This document shows, in pieces, positions 53,495 through 62,696 of a stretch of DNA of 64,000 nt. Made by a program: the position numbers and the translations under genes. The first letter of the stretch is position 1. Each line of letters starts with the position of its first letter. The notes beneath the pieces were generated by a model. That model saw only the letters and a list, made by a program, of their open reading frames with translations. It ran no database searches and was not told the DNA's origin. This DNA is from Burkholderia cenocepacia (GTDB lineage Bacteria > Pseudomonadota > Gammaproteobacteria > Burkholderiales > Burkholderiaceae): assembly GCF_900446215.1 (NCBI RefSeq), contig NZ_UAQZ01000015.1, forward strand, positions 62,001 through 126,000, given 5' to 3'.

Positions 53495-55072
53495 TCAAGC
53501 GCCGTACGCGAGCGCGAGCAGCACGCGCGCGACGAGCGCCCCGACGCCGACGGCCAGGCCGAAGATCAGCAACGCCTGCAGCAGCCGGTTCGTCCGCTTC
53601 TGCTCGACGAGGACCTGACGCATCAGTTCCTCGCTCGCGGCGCGCGGCGCATCGTGGCGCGCGGCCAGCGCATGGTGGATCAAGCGCGGCAGTTGCGGCA
53701 GCGTCTTGCTCCACTGCGGCGCCTCGACCTTGAACCGCTCGTACCAGCCGCGCAGGCCGATCTGCTCGGTCATCCAGCGCTCGAGATACGGCTTCGCGGT
53801 CTTCCACAGGTCGAGTTCGGGATCGAGCGAGCGGCCGAGCCCTTCGACGTTCAGCATCGTCTTCTGCAGCAGCACGAGCTGCGGCTGGATCTCGACGTTG
53901 AAGCGGCGCGACGTCGAGAACAGGCGCATCAGCACCTGGCCGAGCGAAATGTCCTTCAGCGCGCGGTCGAAATACGGCTCGCACACCGCGCGGATCGCGC
54001 TTTCGAGCTCCTCGACGCGCGTCTCGGGCGGCACCCAGCCCGATTCGAGGTGGAGCGTCGCGACACGGTGGTAGTCGCGCTTGAAGAACGCGAGGAAGTT
54101 CTGCGCGAGGTAGTTCTTGTCGAAATCGGACAGCGCGCCGACGATCCCGAAATCGAGCGCGATATAGCGGCCGAACGTGTTCGGGTCGAGGCTCACCTGG
54201 ATGTTGCCGGGGTGCATGTCCGCGTGGAAGAAGCCGTCGCGGAACACCTGCGTGAAGAAGATCTCGACGCCTTCGCGCGCGAGCTTCTTGATGTCGACGC
54301 CGGCCGAGCGCAGCGTCTCGACCTGGCTGATCGGCACGCCGGTCATGCGCTCCATCACGAGCACCTGCGACGTCGAGAAATCCCAGAACATCTCGGGCAC
54401 GAGCAGCAGGTCGAGGCCCGCGAAGTTGCGGCGCAGCTGGCTGCCGTTGGCGGCCTCGCGCATCAGGTCGAGCTCGTCGTGCAGGTACTTGTCGAATTCG
54501 GCGACGACCTCGCGTGGCTTCAGGCGCCGGCCGTCGGCCCACATGCGTTCGGTCCACGTCGCGATGTCGCGCATCAGCGCGAGGTCGGAATCGATCACCG
54601 GCAGCATGTTCGGCCGCAGCACCTTGACGGCGACGGCCTTGCCCGCATGCACGCCCTGCTTCAGCTTCGCGAAATGCACCTGCGCGATCGACGCGCTGGC
54701 GATCGGCTCACGCTCGAATTCGTCGAACAGCTCGTCGACCGGCGCGCCGAGCGACTTCTCGATGATCGCGATCGCGACGGCCGAATCGAACGGCGGCACC
54801 TGGTCCTGCAGCTTCGCGAGTTCGTTCGCGAAATCGACCGACAGCAGGTCGCGGCGCGTCGACAGCACCTGGCCGAACTTCACGAAGATCGGGCCCAGGC
54901 TTTCGAGCGCGTGACGCAACCGCACGGCCGGCGGATCGGAGAAGCGGCGACCAATCGTCGTGATCCGCAGCAGCAGCTTCACCCGCCGGTCGTCGATCCG
55001 GGACAGCATCACTTCGTCGAGACCAAAGCGGATGACGGTGTAGACAATCTTGATGAAACGGAAAATGCGCAT
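53495..55072 (-). CDS. ubiB: Ubiquinone biosynthesis protein kinase-like UbiB
   Basis: A 525-residue atypical kinase/ATPase required for ubiquinone synthesis. The conserved KxGQ motif (FVKFGQVLSTRRD, near residues 74-86) and the central ADMHPGNIQVSLDPN motif are visible. Two C-terminal hydrophobic helices (about 495-525) anchor it in the membrane. It follows ubiJ by 12 bp in a unit with ubiE upstream, matching the E. coli ubiE-ubiJ-ubiB order apart from one inserted gene. Confidence 0.95.
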   Translation of the reverse strand: MRIFRFIKIVYTVIRFGLDEVMLSRIDDRRVKLLLRITTIGRRFSDPPAVRLRHALESLGPIFVKFGQVLSTRRDLLSVDFANELAKLQDQVPPFDSAVAIAIIEKSLGAPVDELFDEFEREPIASASIAQVHFAKLKQGVHAGKAVAVKVLRPNMLPVIDSDLALMRDIATWTERMWADGRRLKPREVVAEFDKYLHDELDLMREAANGSQLRRNFAGLDLLLVPEMFWDFSTSQVLVMERMTGVPISQVETLRSAGVDIKKLAREGVEIFFTQVFRDGFFHADMHPGNIQVSLDPNTFGRYIALDFGIVGALSDFDKNYLAQNFLAFFKRDYHRVATLHLESGWVPPETRVEELESAIRAVCEPYFDRALKDISLGQVLMRLFSTSRRFNVEIQPQLVLLQKTMLNVEGLGRSLDPELDLWKTAKPYLERWMTEQIGLRGWYERFKVEAPQWSKTLPQLPRLIHHALAARHDAPRAASEELMRQVLVEQKRTNRLLQALLIFGLAVGVGALVARVLLALAYGA

Positions 55073-55084
55073 GCCCTGCGGCCC

Positions 55085-55711
55085 TCAGTGCGCGCCGCGC
55101 GGGCCGGAGCCCGTGCGCGCGCCGATTTTTTGTTCGAGTCGCTCGACCCGCTTTTCGACCCGCGCGAGCGCATCGCGTGCGCGCGCCAGCTCGGCGTCGA
55201 AGCCGCCGAGCGACGCGCGCCGGACGACCTGCGGGTTCTCGTCGAGCCAGTATTCGGCGACGGAATCGAGCACGTTGCGGCCGGTGCGGCGTGCGCGCGC
55301 GCCGGCGTCGCGCACGACCGTCGCGATCCGGTACGCCGCCGCGTCGCCGACCAGCTTCGCGAGATCTTCTTCCGGTTCCCAGCGCAGGTGCTCGGCCAGC
55401 TTCGCGATCTGCGTCGCGAATTCCGCGTCGCCTTCGATCTTCACGTGCTTCATCACGGCCGCCTGGCCGCCCTGCAGGAACGCGGCGACCGTGTCGCCGG
55501 CGAGCGCGATCGACACGTCGACCTGTTGCGCATCGTGCGCGTCGACGGCCGACAGATAACCGTCGGGCTGCACCAGCAGCGTGAGCGTGACGGGAGGCAC
55601 GTCGATCCGGGCGGTCTTGCCCGCATAGGGAATCAGGCGGTCGCGTGCCCACGATTCGCGCGCGAGCAGGTGATTGACGGCAGCAGCAAAAGGCTTGGCG
55701 GCAAAGGTCAT
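55085..55711 (-). CDS. ubiJ: Ubiquinone biosynthesis accessory factor UbiJ
   Basis: A 208-residue protein with an SCP2-like lipid-binding domain (about 15-110) and a C-terminal coiled-coil (ARARDALARVEKRVERLEQK). UbiJ organises the ubiquinone-synthesis complex with UbiK. It begins at MTFAAKPFAAAVNHLL; the frame is open upstream but without a better start. It lies just before ubiB. A terminator separates it from the Tim44-like gene, so it may have its own promoter. Confidence 0.88.
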   Translation of the reverse strand: MTFAAKPFAAAVNHLLARESWARDRLIPYAGKTARIDVPPVTLTLLVQPDGYLSAVDAHDAQQVDVSIALAGDTVAAFLQGGQAAVMKHVKIEGDAEFATQIAKLAEHLRWEPEEDLAKLVGDAAAYRIATVVRDAGARARRTGRNVLDSVAEYWLDENPQVVRRASLGGFDAELARARDALARVEKRVERLEQKIGARTGSGPRGAH

Positions 55712-55724
55712 CGGGCTGGGAAAG

Positions 55725-55759
55725 AAAAAACCCGCGCAGGCCGGGCGCCCACGCGGGTT
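55725..55759 (-). terminator. Intrinsic terminator between the Tim44-like gene and ubiJ
   Basis: Reading leftward, AACCCGCG pairs with CGCGGGTT around a 15-base GC-rich loop, and further T follow. It lies between the Tim44-like stop (55876) and the ubiJ start. Confidence 0.75.
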
Positions 55760-55875
55760 TCTATTGTAACGTCGGATCGATGGCGGACCGTGCCTGACCG
55801 TACACCCGGGCGGCAAGCGGTCGCAGTGCGGCGGCCGTCGCCCGGGTGCCCGGCGGCGCGGGCCGCCGGCCACGC

Positions 55876-56907
55876 TCAGTGCGTGTTGATCTGCTGGATA
55901 CCCGCGAGCAGCCAGCCCTGGCTGCCCGACTTCGACAGGTTCCACACCTCGTCGAACGGCGCCGCCGACGTATTCGCCGATTCGCGGATCAGGCCGTGGA
56001 AGCGCACGCTCGCCGACTGCTCGATGCCGCGATCCTCGATCGCGACCAGTTCCGCGTCGAGCTGTACGACGTCGGTCTGGTTCGCGTCGTTGCCGCGCGA
56101 ATCGAGGTCGATCTTGATCTCGGCGAACATTTCGGGCGTCGTGAACTCGCGGATGTCGGCCAGGTTGCCCTGGTCCCACGCGGCCTGCAGGCGCACGAAA
56201 TAGACTTTCGCGCTGCGCAGGAACGCTTCGGTGTCGAAGCCGGCCGGCACCTGCAGGGGCGCCGCTGCCGCAGCAGCCGCGCCGGCGGCCGCCGCACCGC
56301 CGCCGAACACGCCCTGCGCTTCGTTCGCATAGCTGCTGCCGCTGCCCGCGTAGTTGCTGCCGGCATTGCCTTGCTGGAACGACGGGCTTTGCGAGTAGCC
56401 GCCCGACGACGATGCGGCGCCGCCGACCGAATACGCCGGCTCCTGCGGGCGACGGCGGTTCATGAACTTGCGGATCAGCCAGATGCCGACCATCGCGAGC
56501 AACGCAATCACGATGACGTTCGCCATCATGCTCGCGAATGCGCCGCCGAGACCGAAGTGCGACAGCAGCGCCGCGATACCGAGACCGGCCGCGAGGCCGG
56601 CGATCGGCCCGAGCCAGCGCGAGCGGTTGGGCTGCGCGGCCGGCGTGGGGGCAGCCGGGTTCGTGCGCTGCGCCTGCGACGGTGCGGCCTGCTGCATCGG
56701 CTGTTGCGCAGGCGGCGTGGCCTGGCGCTGCGTGACGGTGGAATTCTGGCGGCCGATGCTGCGCCCGCCGCCCATGCGCTTGGCTTCAGCGTCGAGCGAT
56801 GCGAACGTGCCGGCCGTGAGCAGGCCGACCATCAGCAGCGTGCCGACCCGTCGAGCCCACGGCTTCGACGGTTTGCTACGGTTGAACAACGAACGCGATT
56901 CAGACAT
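55876..56907 (-). CDS. Tim44-like domain membrane protein
   Basis: A 343-residue protein. A signal-anchor-like segment (about 20-38), a low-complexity Gln/Pro/Ala stretch (about 55-95), a central membrane region (about 100-145) and an Ala/Gly/Ser-rich linker precede a C-terminal Tim44-type lipid-binding domain (from about 210 to the end). In bacteria this family is of unknown function. It lies 41 bp beyond ubiE, so it may share its transcript. Confidence 0.87.
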   Translation of the reverse strand: MSESRSLFNRSKPSKPWARRVGTLLMVGLLTAGTFASLDAEAKRMGGGRSIGRQNSTVTQRQATPPAQQPMQQAAPSQAQRTNPAAPTPAAQPNRSRWLGPIAGLAAGLGIAALLSHFGLGGAFASMMANVIVIALLAMVGIWLIRKFMNRRRPQEPAYSVGGAASSSGGYSQSPSFQQGNAGSNYAGSGSSYANEAQGVFGGGAAAAGAAAAAAAPLQVPAGFDTEAFLRSAKVYFVRLQAAWDQGNLADIREFTTPEMFAEIKIDLDSRGNDANQTDVVQLDAELVAIEDRGIEQSASVRFHGLIRESANTSAAPFDEVWNLSKSGSQGWLLAGIQQINTH

Positions 56908-56948
56908 CAGCTTCTCCGAATGTAAGACGAATGTAGGGAAAGAACCCC

Positions 56949-57680
56949 TTAGTACTTGGTCCCTAGGTGTAAAGCTACCACGCCACCTGACAAATTGTAA
57001 TATTTGACGGCGTCGAGGCCCGCTTGTTCCATCATCGTCTTCAGCGTGTCCTGATCGGGGTGCATCCGGATAGATTCAGCAAGATACCGATAACTTTCGG
57101 CATCTTTCGCGAACTTGTCGCCAAGCCACGGTAATACTTTGAAAGAATACAGATCGTACGCTTTTTTCAGCGGATCCCAGACTTTCGAGAATTCCAGCAC
57201 CATCACGCGACCGCCGGGCTTCGTCACGCGGCGCATCTCGGCCAGCGCGGCATCCTTGTGCGTCATGTTGCGCAGCCCGAACGCGACCGTGACCACGTCG
57301 AAGTAGTTGTCCGGGAAGGGAATTTTCTCGGCGTCGCACAGCAGCGACGGCGTCACGACGCCCTTGTCGAGCAGCCGGTCGCGGCCCACGCGCAGCATCG
57401 ATTCGTTGATGTCGGTATGCCAGACCTCGCCCGTCGGCCCGGCCGCCTTCGCGAACGACTTCGTCAGGTCGCCGGTGCCGGCCGCGATGTCGAGCACCTT
57501 GAAGCCGGGGCGCACGTTCGCCTGCGCGATCGTGAACGCCTTCCACGCGCGGTGCATGCCCGCCGACATCAGGTCGTTCATCAGATCGTAGTTGCTCGCG
57601 ACCGAATGAAACACGCCCGCCACTTTCTTCGCTTTTTCGTTTTCCTCGACGCTCTCGAAGCCGAAGTGGGTTTTGCTCAT
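56949..57680 (-). CDS. ubiE: Ubiquinone/menaquinone C-methyltransferase
   Basis: A 243-residue SAM methyltransferase that makes the C-methyl of ubiquinone. VLDIAAGTGDLTKSFAKAAG is the SAM-binding loop, and YDLMNDLMSAGMHRAWK and ALAEMRRVTKPGGRVMVLEFS are UbiE-type motifs. Ubiquinone genes ubiJ and ubiB follow after the Tim44-like gene. Burkholderia lack menaquinone, so the ubiquinone role is expected. Confidence 0.96.
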   Translation of the reverse strand: MSKTHFGFESVEENEKAKKVAGVFHSVASNYDLMNDLMSAGMHRAWKAFTIAQANVRPGFKVLDIAAGTGDLTKSFAKAAGPTGEVWHTDINESMLRVGRDRLLDKGVVTPSLLCDAEKIPFPDNYFDVVTVAFGLRNMTHKDAALAEMRRVTKPGGRVMVLEFSKVWDPLKKAYDLYSFKVLPWLGDKFAKDAESYRYLAESIRMHPDQDTLKTMMEQAGLDAVKYYNLSGGVVALHLGTKY

Positions 57681-57732
57681 CGCGTTGATCCTCAGTAAAT
57701 GGCAAGACGGCGCCGAGCGGGCGCCGTCGATT

Positions 57733-58146
57733 TCAGTGGCAGTGGCCGTGCGGCGCGCCGGCCGCCTGCATCGGCGCGTCGCGCTCGACGCCCGCCGCCT
57801 TCAGTTTGTCGAAATAGTCACGCCACAGCGCGTCCTGCTGCGTCGCCAGCTCGTACAGCAGGTCCCACGAGTAGATCCCGGTCGAATGGCCGTCGGAGAA
57901 CGTCGGCTGCAGCGCGTAGTTGCCGACGCCCTCGAGCGCGGTGATCGTCACTTCGCGCTTGCCGGTCTGCAACGTTTCCTGGCCGGGCCCGTGGCCGCGC
58001 ACCTCGGCCGACGGCGAATAGACGCGCATCAGCTCGAACGGAATCCGGTAACTCTCGCCGTTCGGGTACTGCAATTCGAGCACGCGCGACACCGCGTGCA
58101 CGACGACGCCGGACGGAATCGGCGTCGTGGAAGTCAAACCGCTCAT
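57733..58146 (-). CDS. DUF971/gamma-butyrobetaine-hydroxylase-like N-terminal domain protein
   Basis: A 137-residue protein comprising a DUF971 domain (about residues 18-115; LQYPNGESYRIPFELMRVYS and FSDGHSTGIYSWDLLYEL). The C-terminus ends in HGHCH, a possible metal-binding tail. It overlaps the HIT gene stop by 4 bp (ATGA) and lies 52 bp upstream of ubiE, so it is probably co-transcribed with both. A link to Fe-S or carnitine-type chemistry is only suggested by family. Confidence 0.88.
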   Translation of the reverse strand: MSGLTSTTPIPSGVVVHAVSRVLELQYPNGESYRIPFELMRVYSPSAEVRGHGPGQETLQTGKREVTITALEGVGNYALQPTFSDGHSTGIYSWDLLYELATQQDALWRDYFDKLKAAGVERDAPMQAAGAPHGHCH

Positions 58147-58586
58147 GCTTGCCTCGAATCGGTCATGCGTTGAATTTCCTCGCGCACCGCATTGTGCAGC
58201 AGCGAGGCCTGCGCCGCGCGCGAACGCAGCAGCGCCTCGGACACGCTGCGCTGGCGCGGCGCCCACACGGGCTGCGGAAAATGGGCGTCGTTGGAAAAGC
58301 GCGGAATCACGTGCCAGTGCACGTGTGGCACCATGTTGCCGAGGCTCGCGAGATTCACCTTGTTCGGCTGCATCACGCGGCGCACGGCCCGCTCGACCGC
58401 GTAGACCACGCGCATCAGATGTGCCCGCTCGGGCTCGCCGAGATCGGAGAACTCGGCCACGTGCGCGGCCCAGATGACCCGGCAGAAGCCCGGATACTCG
58501 TGCTCGCCGGTGGCAAGCACGACGCGCAGCGCATCGTCCTGCCAGAGCACCTCGCCGCCGTCTTCACGGCAAAACACGCATTCCAT
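58143..58586 (-). CDS. HIT-family nucleotide-binding hydrolase
   Basis: A 147-residue histidine-triad protein with the motif HVHWHVIPRFSND, the H-x-H-x-H active site near residues 92-97. It begins MECVFCREDGGEVLW with GGAG before the ATG; another ATG lies 12 bases upstream. HIT enzymes hydrolyse nucleoside phosphoramidates or diadenosine polyphosphates. It overlaps the DUF971 gene by 4 bp. Confidence 0.9.
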   Translation of the reverse strand: MECVFCREDGGEVLWQDDALRVVLATGEHEYPGFCRVIWAAHVAEFSDLGEPERAHLMRVVYAVERAVRRVMQPNKVNLASLGNMVPHVHWHVIPRFSNDAHFPQPVWAPRQRSVSEALLRSRAAQASLLHNAVREEIQRMTDSRQA

Positions 58587-58670
58587 CGTCGCTCCCATGT
58601 GGACGGGCGCCGGCATGCCGCGCCGGCGCCCGCTCATTCCCGGCCCGGTCGGGCGCTCGTCATGCCCGCA

Positions 58671-61600
58671 TTAGACCAGCACGCGCTCGATCCCGCCATG
58701 GTTCGCGCGTGCGACATAATCGGCCATCCAGTTCTCGCCGAGCACCTGACGCGCGATTTCGACCACGATGTAGTCGGCTTCGAGGTTCGCGTCCTCGCTG
58801 TAGCGCGACAGGCCCTGCAGGCACGACGGGCAGCTCGTCAGGATCTTCACGTCCGGGCCGTTCGCGGCCGCGGCGGCCGGCGCCGGCGCGTCGCCCGCGA
58901 CCACCGGAATCGCGCGCAGCTTCGCGGCGCCCTTGCGGATCTCTTCCTCCTTGCGGAAGCGGACCTGCGTCGAGATGTCCGGCCGCGTGACCGCCAGCGT
59001 GCCCGATTCGCCGCAGCAGCGATCGTTCTTCTCGATCTTGTAGCCGTCCTTCTCGGCGCCCATCAGCTCGTTGACGAGCTTCACCGGGTCGATCGTCTTG
59101 ATCGGCGTGTGGCACGGGTCGTGATACATGTAGCGCGTGCCCGTCACGCCGTCGAGCTTCATCCCCTTCTCGAGCAGAAACTCGTGGATGTCGATGATCC
59201 GGCAGCCCGGGAAGATCTTGTCGAATTCGTAACCCGCGAGCTGGTCGTAGCAGGTGCCGCACGACACGACGACCGTCTTGATGTCGAGGTAGTTCAGCGT
59301 GTTCGCGACGCGGTGGAACAGCACGCGGTTGTCCGTGACGATCTTCTCGGCCTTGTCGTACTGGCCCGAACCGCGCTGCGGATAGCCGCAGCACAGGTAG
59401 CCCGGCGGCAGCACCGTCTGCACGCCCGCTTCCCACAGCATCGCCTGCGTGGCCAGCCCGACCTGCGAGAACAGGCGCTCGGAGCCGCAGCCCGGGAAGT
59501 AGAACACCGCCTCCGAATCGACGGTCGTCGACTTCGGGTTGCGGATGATCGGCACGATCTTGTTGTCCTCGATGTCCAGCAGCGCGCGCGCCGTCTTCTT
59601 CGGCAGGTTGCCCGGCATCTTCTTGTTGACGAAGTGGATCACCTGCTCGACCACCGGCGGCTTGCCGGTCGTCGCGGGCGGGTGCTGCGTCTGCTTGGTC
59701 ACGACCTTCTTCAGCATGTCGTTCGCGAAGCGCTGCACCTTGTAGCCGACGCCCATCATCACGCCGCGCGCGACATTGATCGTCTGCGGATTGGTCGCGT
59801 TCAGGAAGAACATGCCCGCCGCGTTGCCGGCGTTGAACTTCTTCTTGCCCATCTTGCGCAACAGGTTGCGCATGTTCATCGTGACGTCGCCGAAATCGAT
59901 CTTCACCGGGCACGGCGTCGCGCACTTGTGGCACACCGTGCAGTGGTCGGCCACGTCGTTGAACTCGTCCCAGTGCTTGATCGACACGCCGCGGCGCGTC
60001 TGTTCTTCGTACAGGAACGCCTCGACTAAGAGCGACGTCGCGAGGATCTTGTTGCGCGGGCTGTACAGCAGGTTCGCGCGCGGCACGTGGGTCGCGCACA
60101 CCGGCTTGCACTTGCCGCAGCGCAGGCAGTCCTTCACCGAATCGGCGATCGCGCCGATGTCGGACTGCTGCATGATCAGCGATTCGTAGCCCATCAGCCC
60201 GAAGCTCGGCGTGTACGCGTTGCGCAGGTCGGCGCCGTCGAGCAGTTTGCCCTTGTTGAAGCGGCCGTTCGGGTCGACGCGCTGCTTGTATGCGCGGAAT
60301 TCGGCAATCTCGTCGTCGGTCAGGAATTCGAGCTTCGTGATGCCGATCCCGTGTTCGCCGGAAATCACGCCGTCGAGCGAGCGCGCGAGCGTCATGATGC
60401 GGGCGACCGACGCGTGTGCGTCCTGCAGCATCTCGTAGTTGTCGGAGTTGACCGGGATGTTGGTGTGGACGTTGCCGTCGCCCGCGTGCATGTGCAGCGC
60501 GACGAACACGCGGCCGCGCAGCACGCGCTTGTGGATCGCCTGCGCCTCGTCGAGGATCTGCTTGAATGCGCCGCCGTTGAAGATCGCGCGCAGTTCCGCG
60601 CGGATTTCCTGCTTCCACGAGATGCGGACCGTGCGGTCCTGCGTGATGTGGAACACGGTCGCGCCCGGCTGTTCGTCCGCACGATCCGCGAACTTCTCGG
60701 CGAGCGCCTCGTAGCCGAGCTGCACCAGGTAGTGCTGCGCCTCGCGCAGCGGCTGGTCGAGCCGGTCGCGCACGAATTCCCAGCGCGCACGCACGCGCTT
60801 GAGCAGTTCCAGCGCCTGCTGGACGCGATCCTCGAGCAGTTCCGCGCTCGGGATCTCGTTCGCGTCGTCGGTCTTGCCGAGCGGCAGGTTGCCGCCGCGG
60901 AAGAACGCTTCGAGCGCGTCGACCAGCTGCAGCTTGTTCTTCAGCGACAGCTCGATGTTGATCCGCTCGATGCCGTCGGTGTACTCGCCCATCCGGTTCA
61001 GCGGGATGACGACGTCCTCGTTGATCTTGAACGCGTTCGTGTGCTTCGCGATCGCGGCCGTGCGGCTGCGGTCGAGCCAGAAGCGCTTGCGCGCCTCCGC
61101 GCTGACCGCGACGAAGCCTTCGCCGCTCTTGCCGTTCGCCATCCGGATCACTTCGGACGTCGCGTGCGCGACCGCATCGGCGTCGTCGCCGACGATGTCG
61201 CCGATCAGCACCATCTTCGGGAATGCGTTGCGCTTGCTCTTGGTCGCGTAGCCGACCGCGCGCAGGTAGCGCTCGTCGAGGTGCTCGAGGCCCGCGAGGA
61301 TCGCGCCGCCCTGCTTCGACGTCTCGAACAGGTAATCCTTGATCTCGACGATGCTCGGGATCGCCTCGCGCGCCTGGCCGAAGAATTCGAGGCAGACGGT
61401 GCGCGTGTGCGCGGGCATCTTGTGCAGCACCCAGCGCGCGGACGTGATGAGCCCGTCGCAGCCTTCCTTCTGCACGCCCGGCAGGCCGGCGAGGAACTTG
61501 TCGGTCACGTCCTTGCCGAGCCCTTCCTTGCGGAACCGGCGGCCTTCGATCTCGAGCATCTCGCTCTTGAGCAGCTTCTCGCCCGGCGCATACGCGCCGT

Positions 61601-62696
61601 CGAACCACTTCAGCTCGAAGCGCGCGACCGCGATGTCGTGGATCTTGCCCTGGTTGTGCTCGTGGCGCGTGACTTCGAGCCAGTTGCCGTCCGGGTCGAC
61701 CATCCGCCACCAGGCGAGGTTGTCGAGCGCGGTGCCCCACAGCACGGCCTTCTTGCCGCCCGCGTTCATCGCGACGTTGCCGCCGATGCACGAGGCGTCG
61801 AGCGACGTCGGATCGACCGCGAACACGTAGCCGGCCGCCTCGGCCGCTTCCGTCACGCGGCGCGTGACGACGCCCGCGCCGGAGAAGATCGTCGGCACCT
61901 TGTGCGCGACGCCGGGCAGCTCGGTCAGCTCGACCGCGCCCAGTTGTTCGAGCTTTTCGGTGTTGATCACCGCGGAGAACGGCGTGAGCGGCACCGCGCC
62001 GCCCGTGTAGCCGGTGCCGCCGCCACGCGGGATCACGGTCAGGCCGAGCTCGAAGCACGCCTTGATCAGACCGGCGATCTCGGCTTCGGTATCGGGCGTC
62101 AGCACGACGAACGGGTATTCGACGCGCCAGTCGGTCGCGTCGGTCACGTGCGACACGCGCGACAGCCCGTCGAAGCGGATGTTGTCCTTCTGCGTGCAGC
62201 GGCCGAGCGCCTTGGTCGCGCGGCGGCGCAGCTCGGCCATCTTGTCGAATTCGTCCGCGAACTCGTTGACCGCACGCTGCGCGGCGGTCTCGAGCATCTC
62301 GACGCGCGACGCGCGCTCGCGACCCGCGTCGTCGCGATGCTCGGTGAGATCCGCGCTGCGGCGCTTGCCGATCTCGGTCAGACGGTGGTTCAGCGCCTCG
62401 ATCAGCAGCGCGCGGCGCTTCGGGTTGTCGAGCAGGTCGTCCTGCAGGTACGGGTTGCGACGCACGACCCAGATGTCGCCGAGCACTTCATACAGCATCC
62501 GCGCCGAGCGGCCCGTACGGCGCTCGGCGCGCAGCTCGTCGAGCACCGACCACGCCTCTTCGCCGAGCAGGCGGATCACGATCTCGCGATCCGAGAAGGA
62601 CGTGTAGTTGTAGGGAATCTCGCGCAAGCGGGGCGCGGGGTCGGCGGCGACGGCGGCGGCCGCGCCATGCGGATCGAAAACTTGTGGTGCGTTCAT
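58671..62696 (-). CDS. Giant FAD-linked oxidase/4Fe-4S/CCG-domain fusion dehydrogenase (DUF3683 type)
   Basis: A 1341-residue protein. It opens with a DUF3683-like region (about 20-150), then an FAD-binding PCMH domain (RGGGTGYTGGAVPLT near 224-238, with SLDASCIGGNVAMNAGG) and an FAD-linked oxidase C domain (VALHMHAGDGNVHTNIPVNS). Next are two ferredoxin-type cysteine clusters, CLRCGKCKPVC and CTVCHKCATPCP. The last part has two CCG-type motifs (GCGSERL, CCGYPQRG, CGTCYDQLAG, CCGESGTLA). The architecture matches GlcD plus GlpC-like subunits in one chain and suggests oxidation of a 2-hydroxyacid such as lactate or glycolate with electrons passed to quinone. The true substrate is not known. Confidence 0.9.
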   Translation of the reverse strand: MNAPQVFDPHGAAAAVAADPAPRLREIPYNYTSFSDREIVIRLLGEEAWSVLDELRAERRTGRSARMLYEVLGDIWVVRRNPYLQDDLLDNPKRRALLIEALNHRLTEIGKRRSADLTEHRDDAGRERASRVEMLETAAQRAVNEFADEFDKMAELRRRATKALGRCTQKDNIRFDGLSRVSHVTDATDWRVEYPFVVLTPDTEAEIAGLIKACFELGLTVIPRGGGTGYTGGAVPLTPFSAVINTEKLEQLGAVELTELPGVAHKVPTIFSGAGVVTRRVTEAAEAAGYVFAVDPTSLDASCIGGNVAMNAGGKKAVLWGTALDNLAWWRMVDPDGNWLEVTRHEHNQGKIHDIAVARFELKWFDGAYAPGEKLLKSEMLEIEGRRFRKEGLGKDVTDKFLAGLPGVQKEGCDGLITSARWVLHKMPAHTRTVCLEFFGQAREAIPSIVEIKDYLFETSKQGGAILAGLEHLDERYLRAVGYATKSKRNAFPKMVLIGDIVGDDADAVAHATSEVIRMANGKSGEGFVAVSAEARKRFWLDRSRTAAIAKHTNAFKINEDVVIPLNRMGEYTDGIERINIELSLKNKLQLVDALEAFFRGGNLPLGKTDDANEIPSAELLEDRVQQALELLKRVRARWEFVRDRLDQPLREAQHYLVQLGYEALAEKFADRADEQPGATVFHITQDRTVRISWKQEIRAELRAIFNGGAFKQILDEAQAIHKRVLRGRVFVALHMHAGDGNVHTNIPVNSDNYEMLQDAHASVARIMTLARSLDGVISGEHGIGITKLEFLTDDEIAEFRAYKQRVDPNGRFNKGKLLDGADLRNAYTPSFGLMGYESLIMQQSDIGAIADSVKDCLRCGKCKPVCATHVPRANLLYSPRNKILATSLLVEAFLYEEQTRRGVSIKHWDEFNDVADHCTVCHKCATPCPVKIDFGDVTMNMRNLLRKMGKKKFNAGNAAGMFFLNATNPQTINVARGVMMGVGYKVQRFANDMLKKVVTKQTQHPPATTGKPPVVEQVIHFVNKKMPGNLPKKTARALLDIEDNKIVPIIRNPKSTTVDSEAVFYFPGCGSERLFSQVGLATQAMLWEAGVQTVLPPGYLCCGYPQRGSGQYDKAEKIVTDNRVLFHRVANTLNYLDIKTVVVSCGTCYDQLAGYEFDKIFPGCRIIDIHEFLLEKGMKLDGVTGTRYMYHDPCHTPIKTIDPVKLVNELMGAEKDGYKIEKNDRCCGESGTLAVTRPDISTQVRFRKEEEIRKGAAKLRAIPVVAGDAPAPAAAAANGPDVKILTSCPSCLQGLSRYSEDANLEADYIVVEIARQVLGENWMADYVARANHGGIERVLV

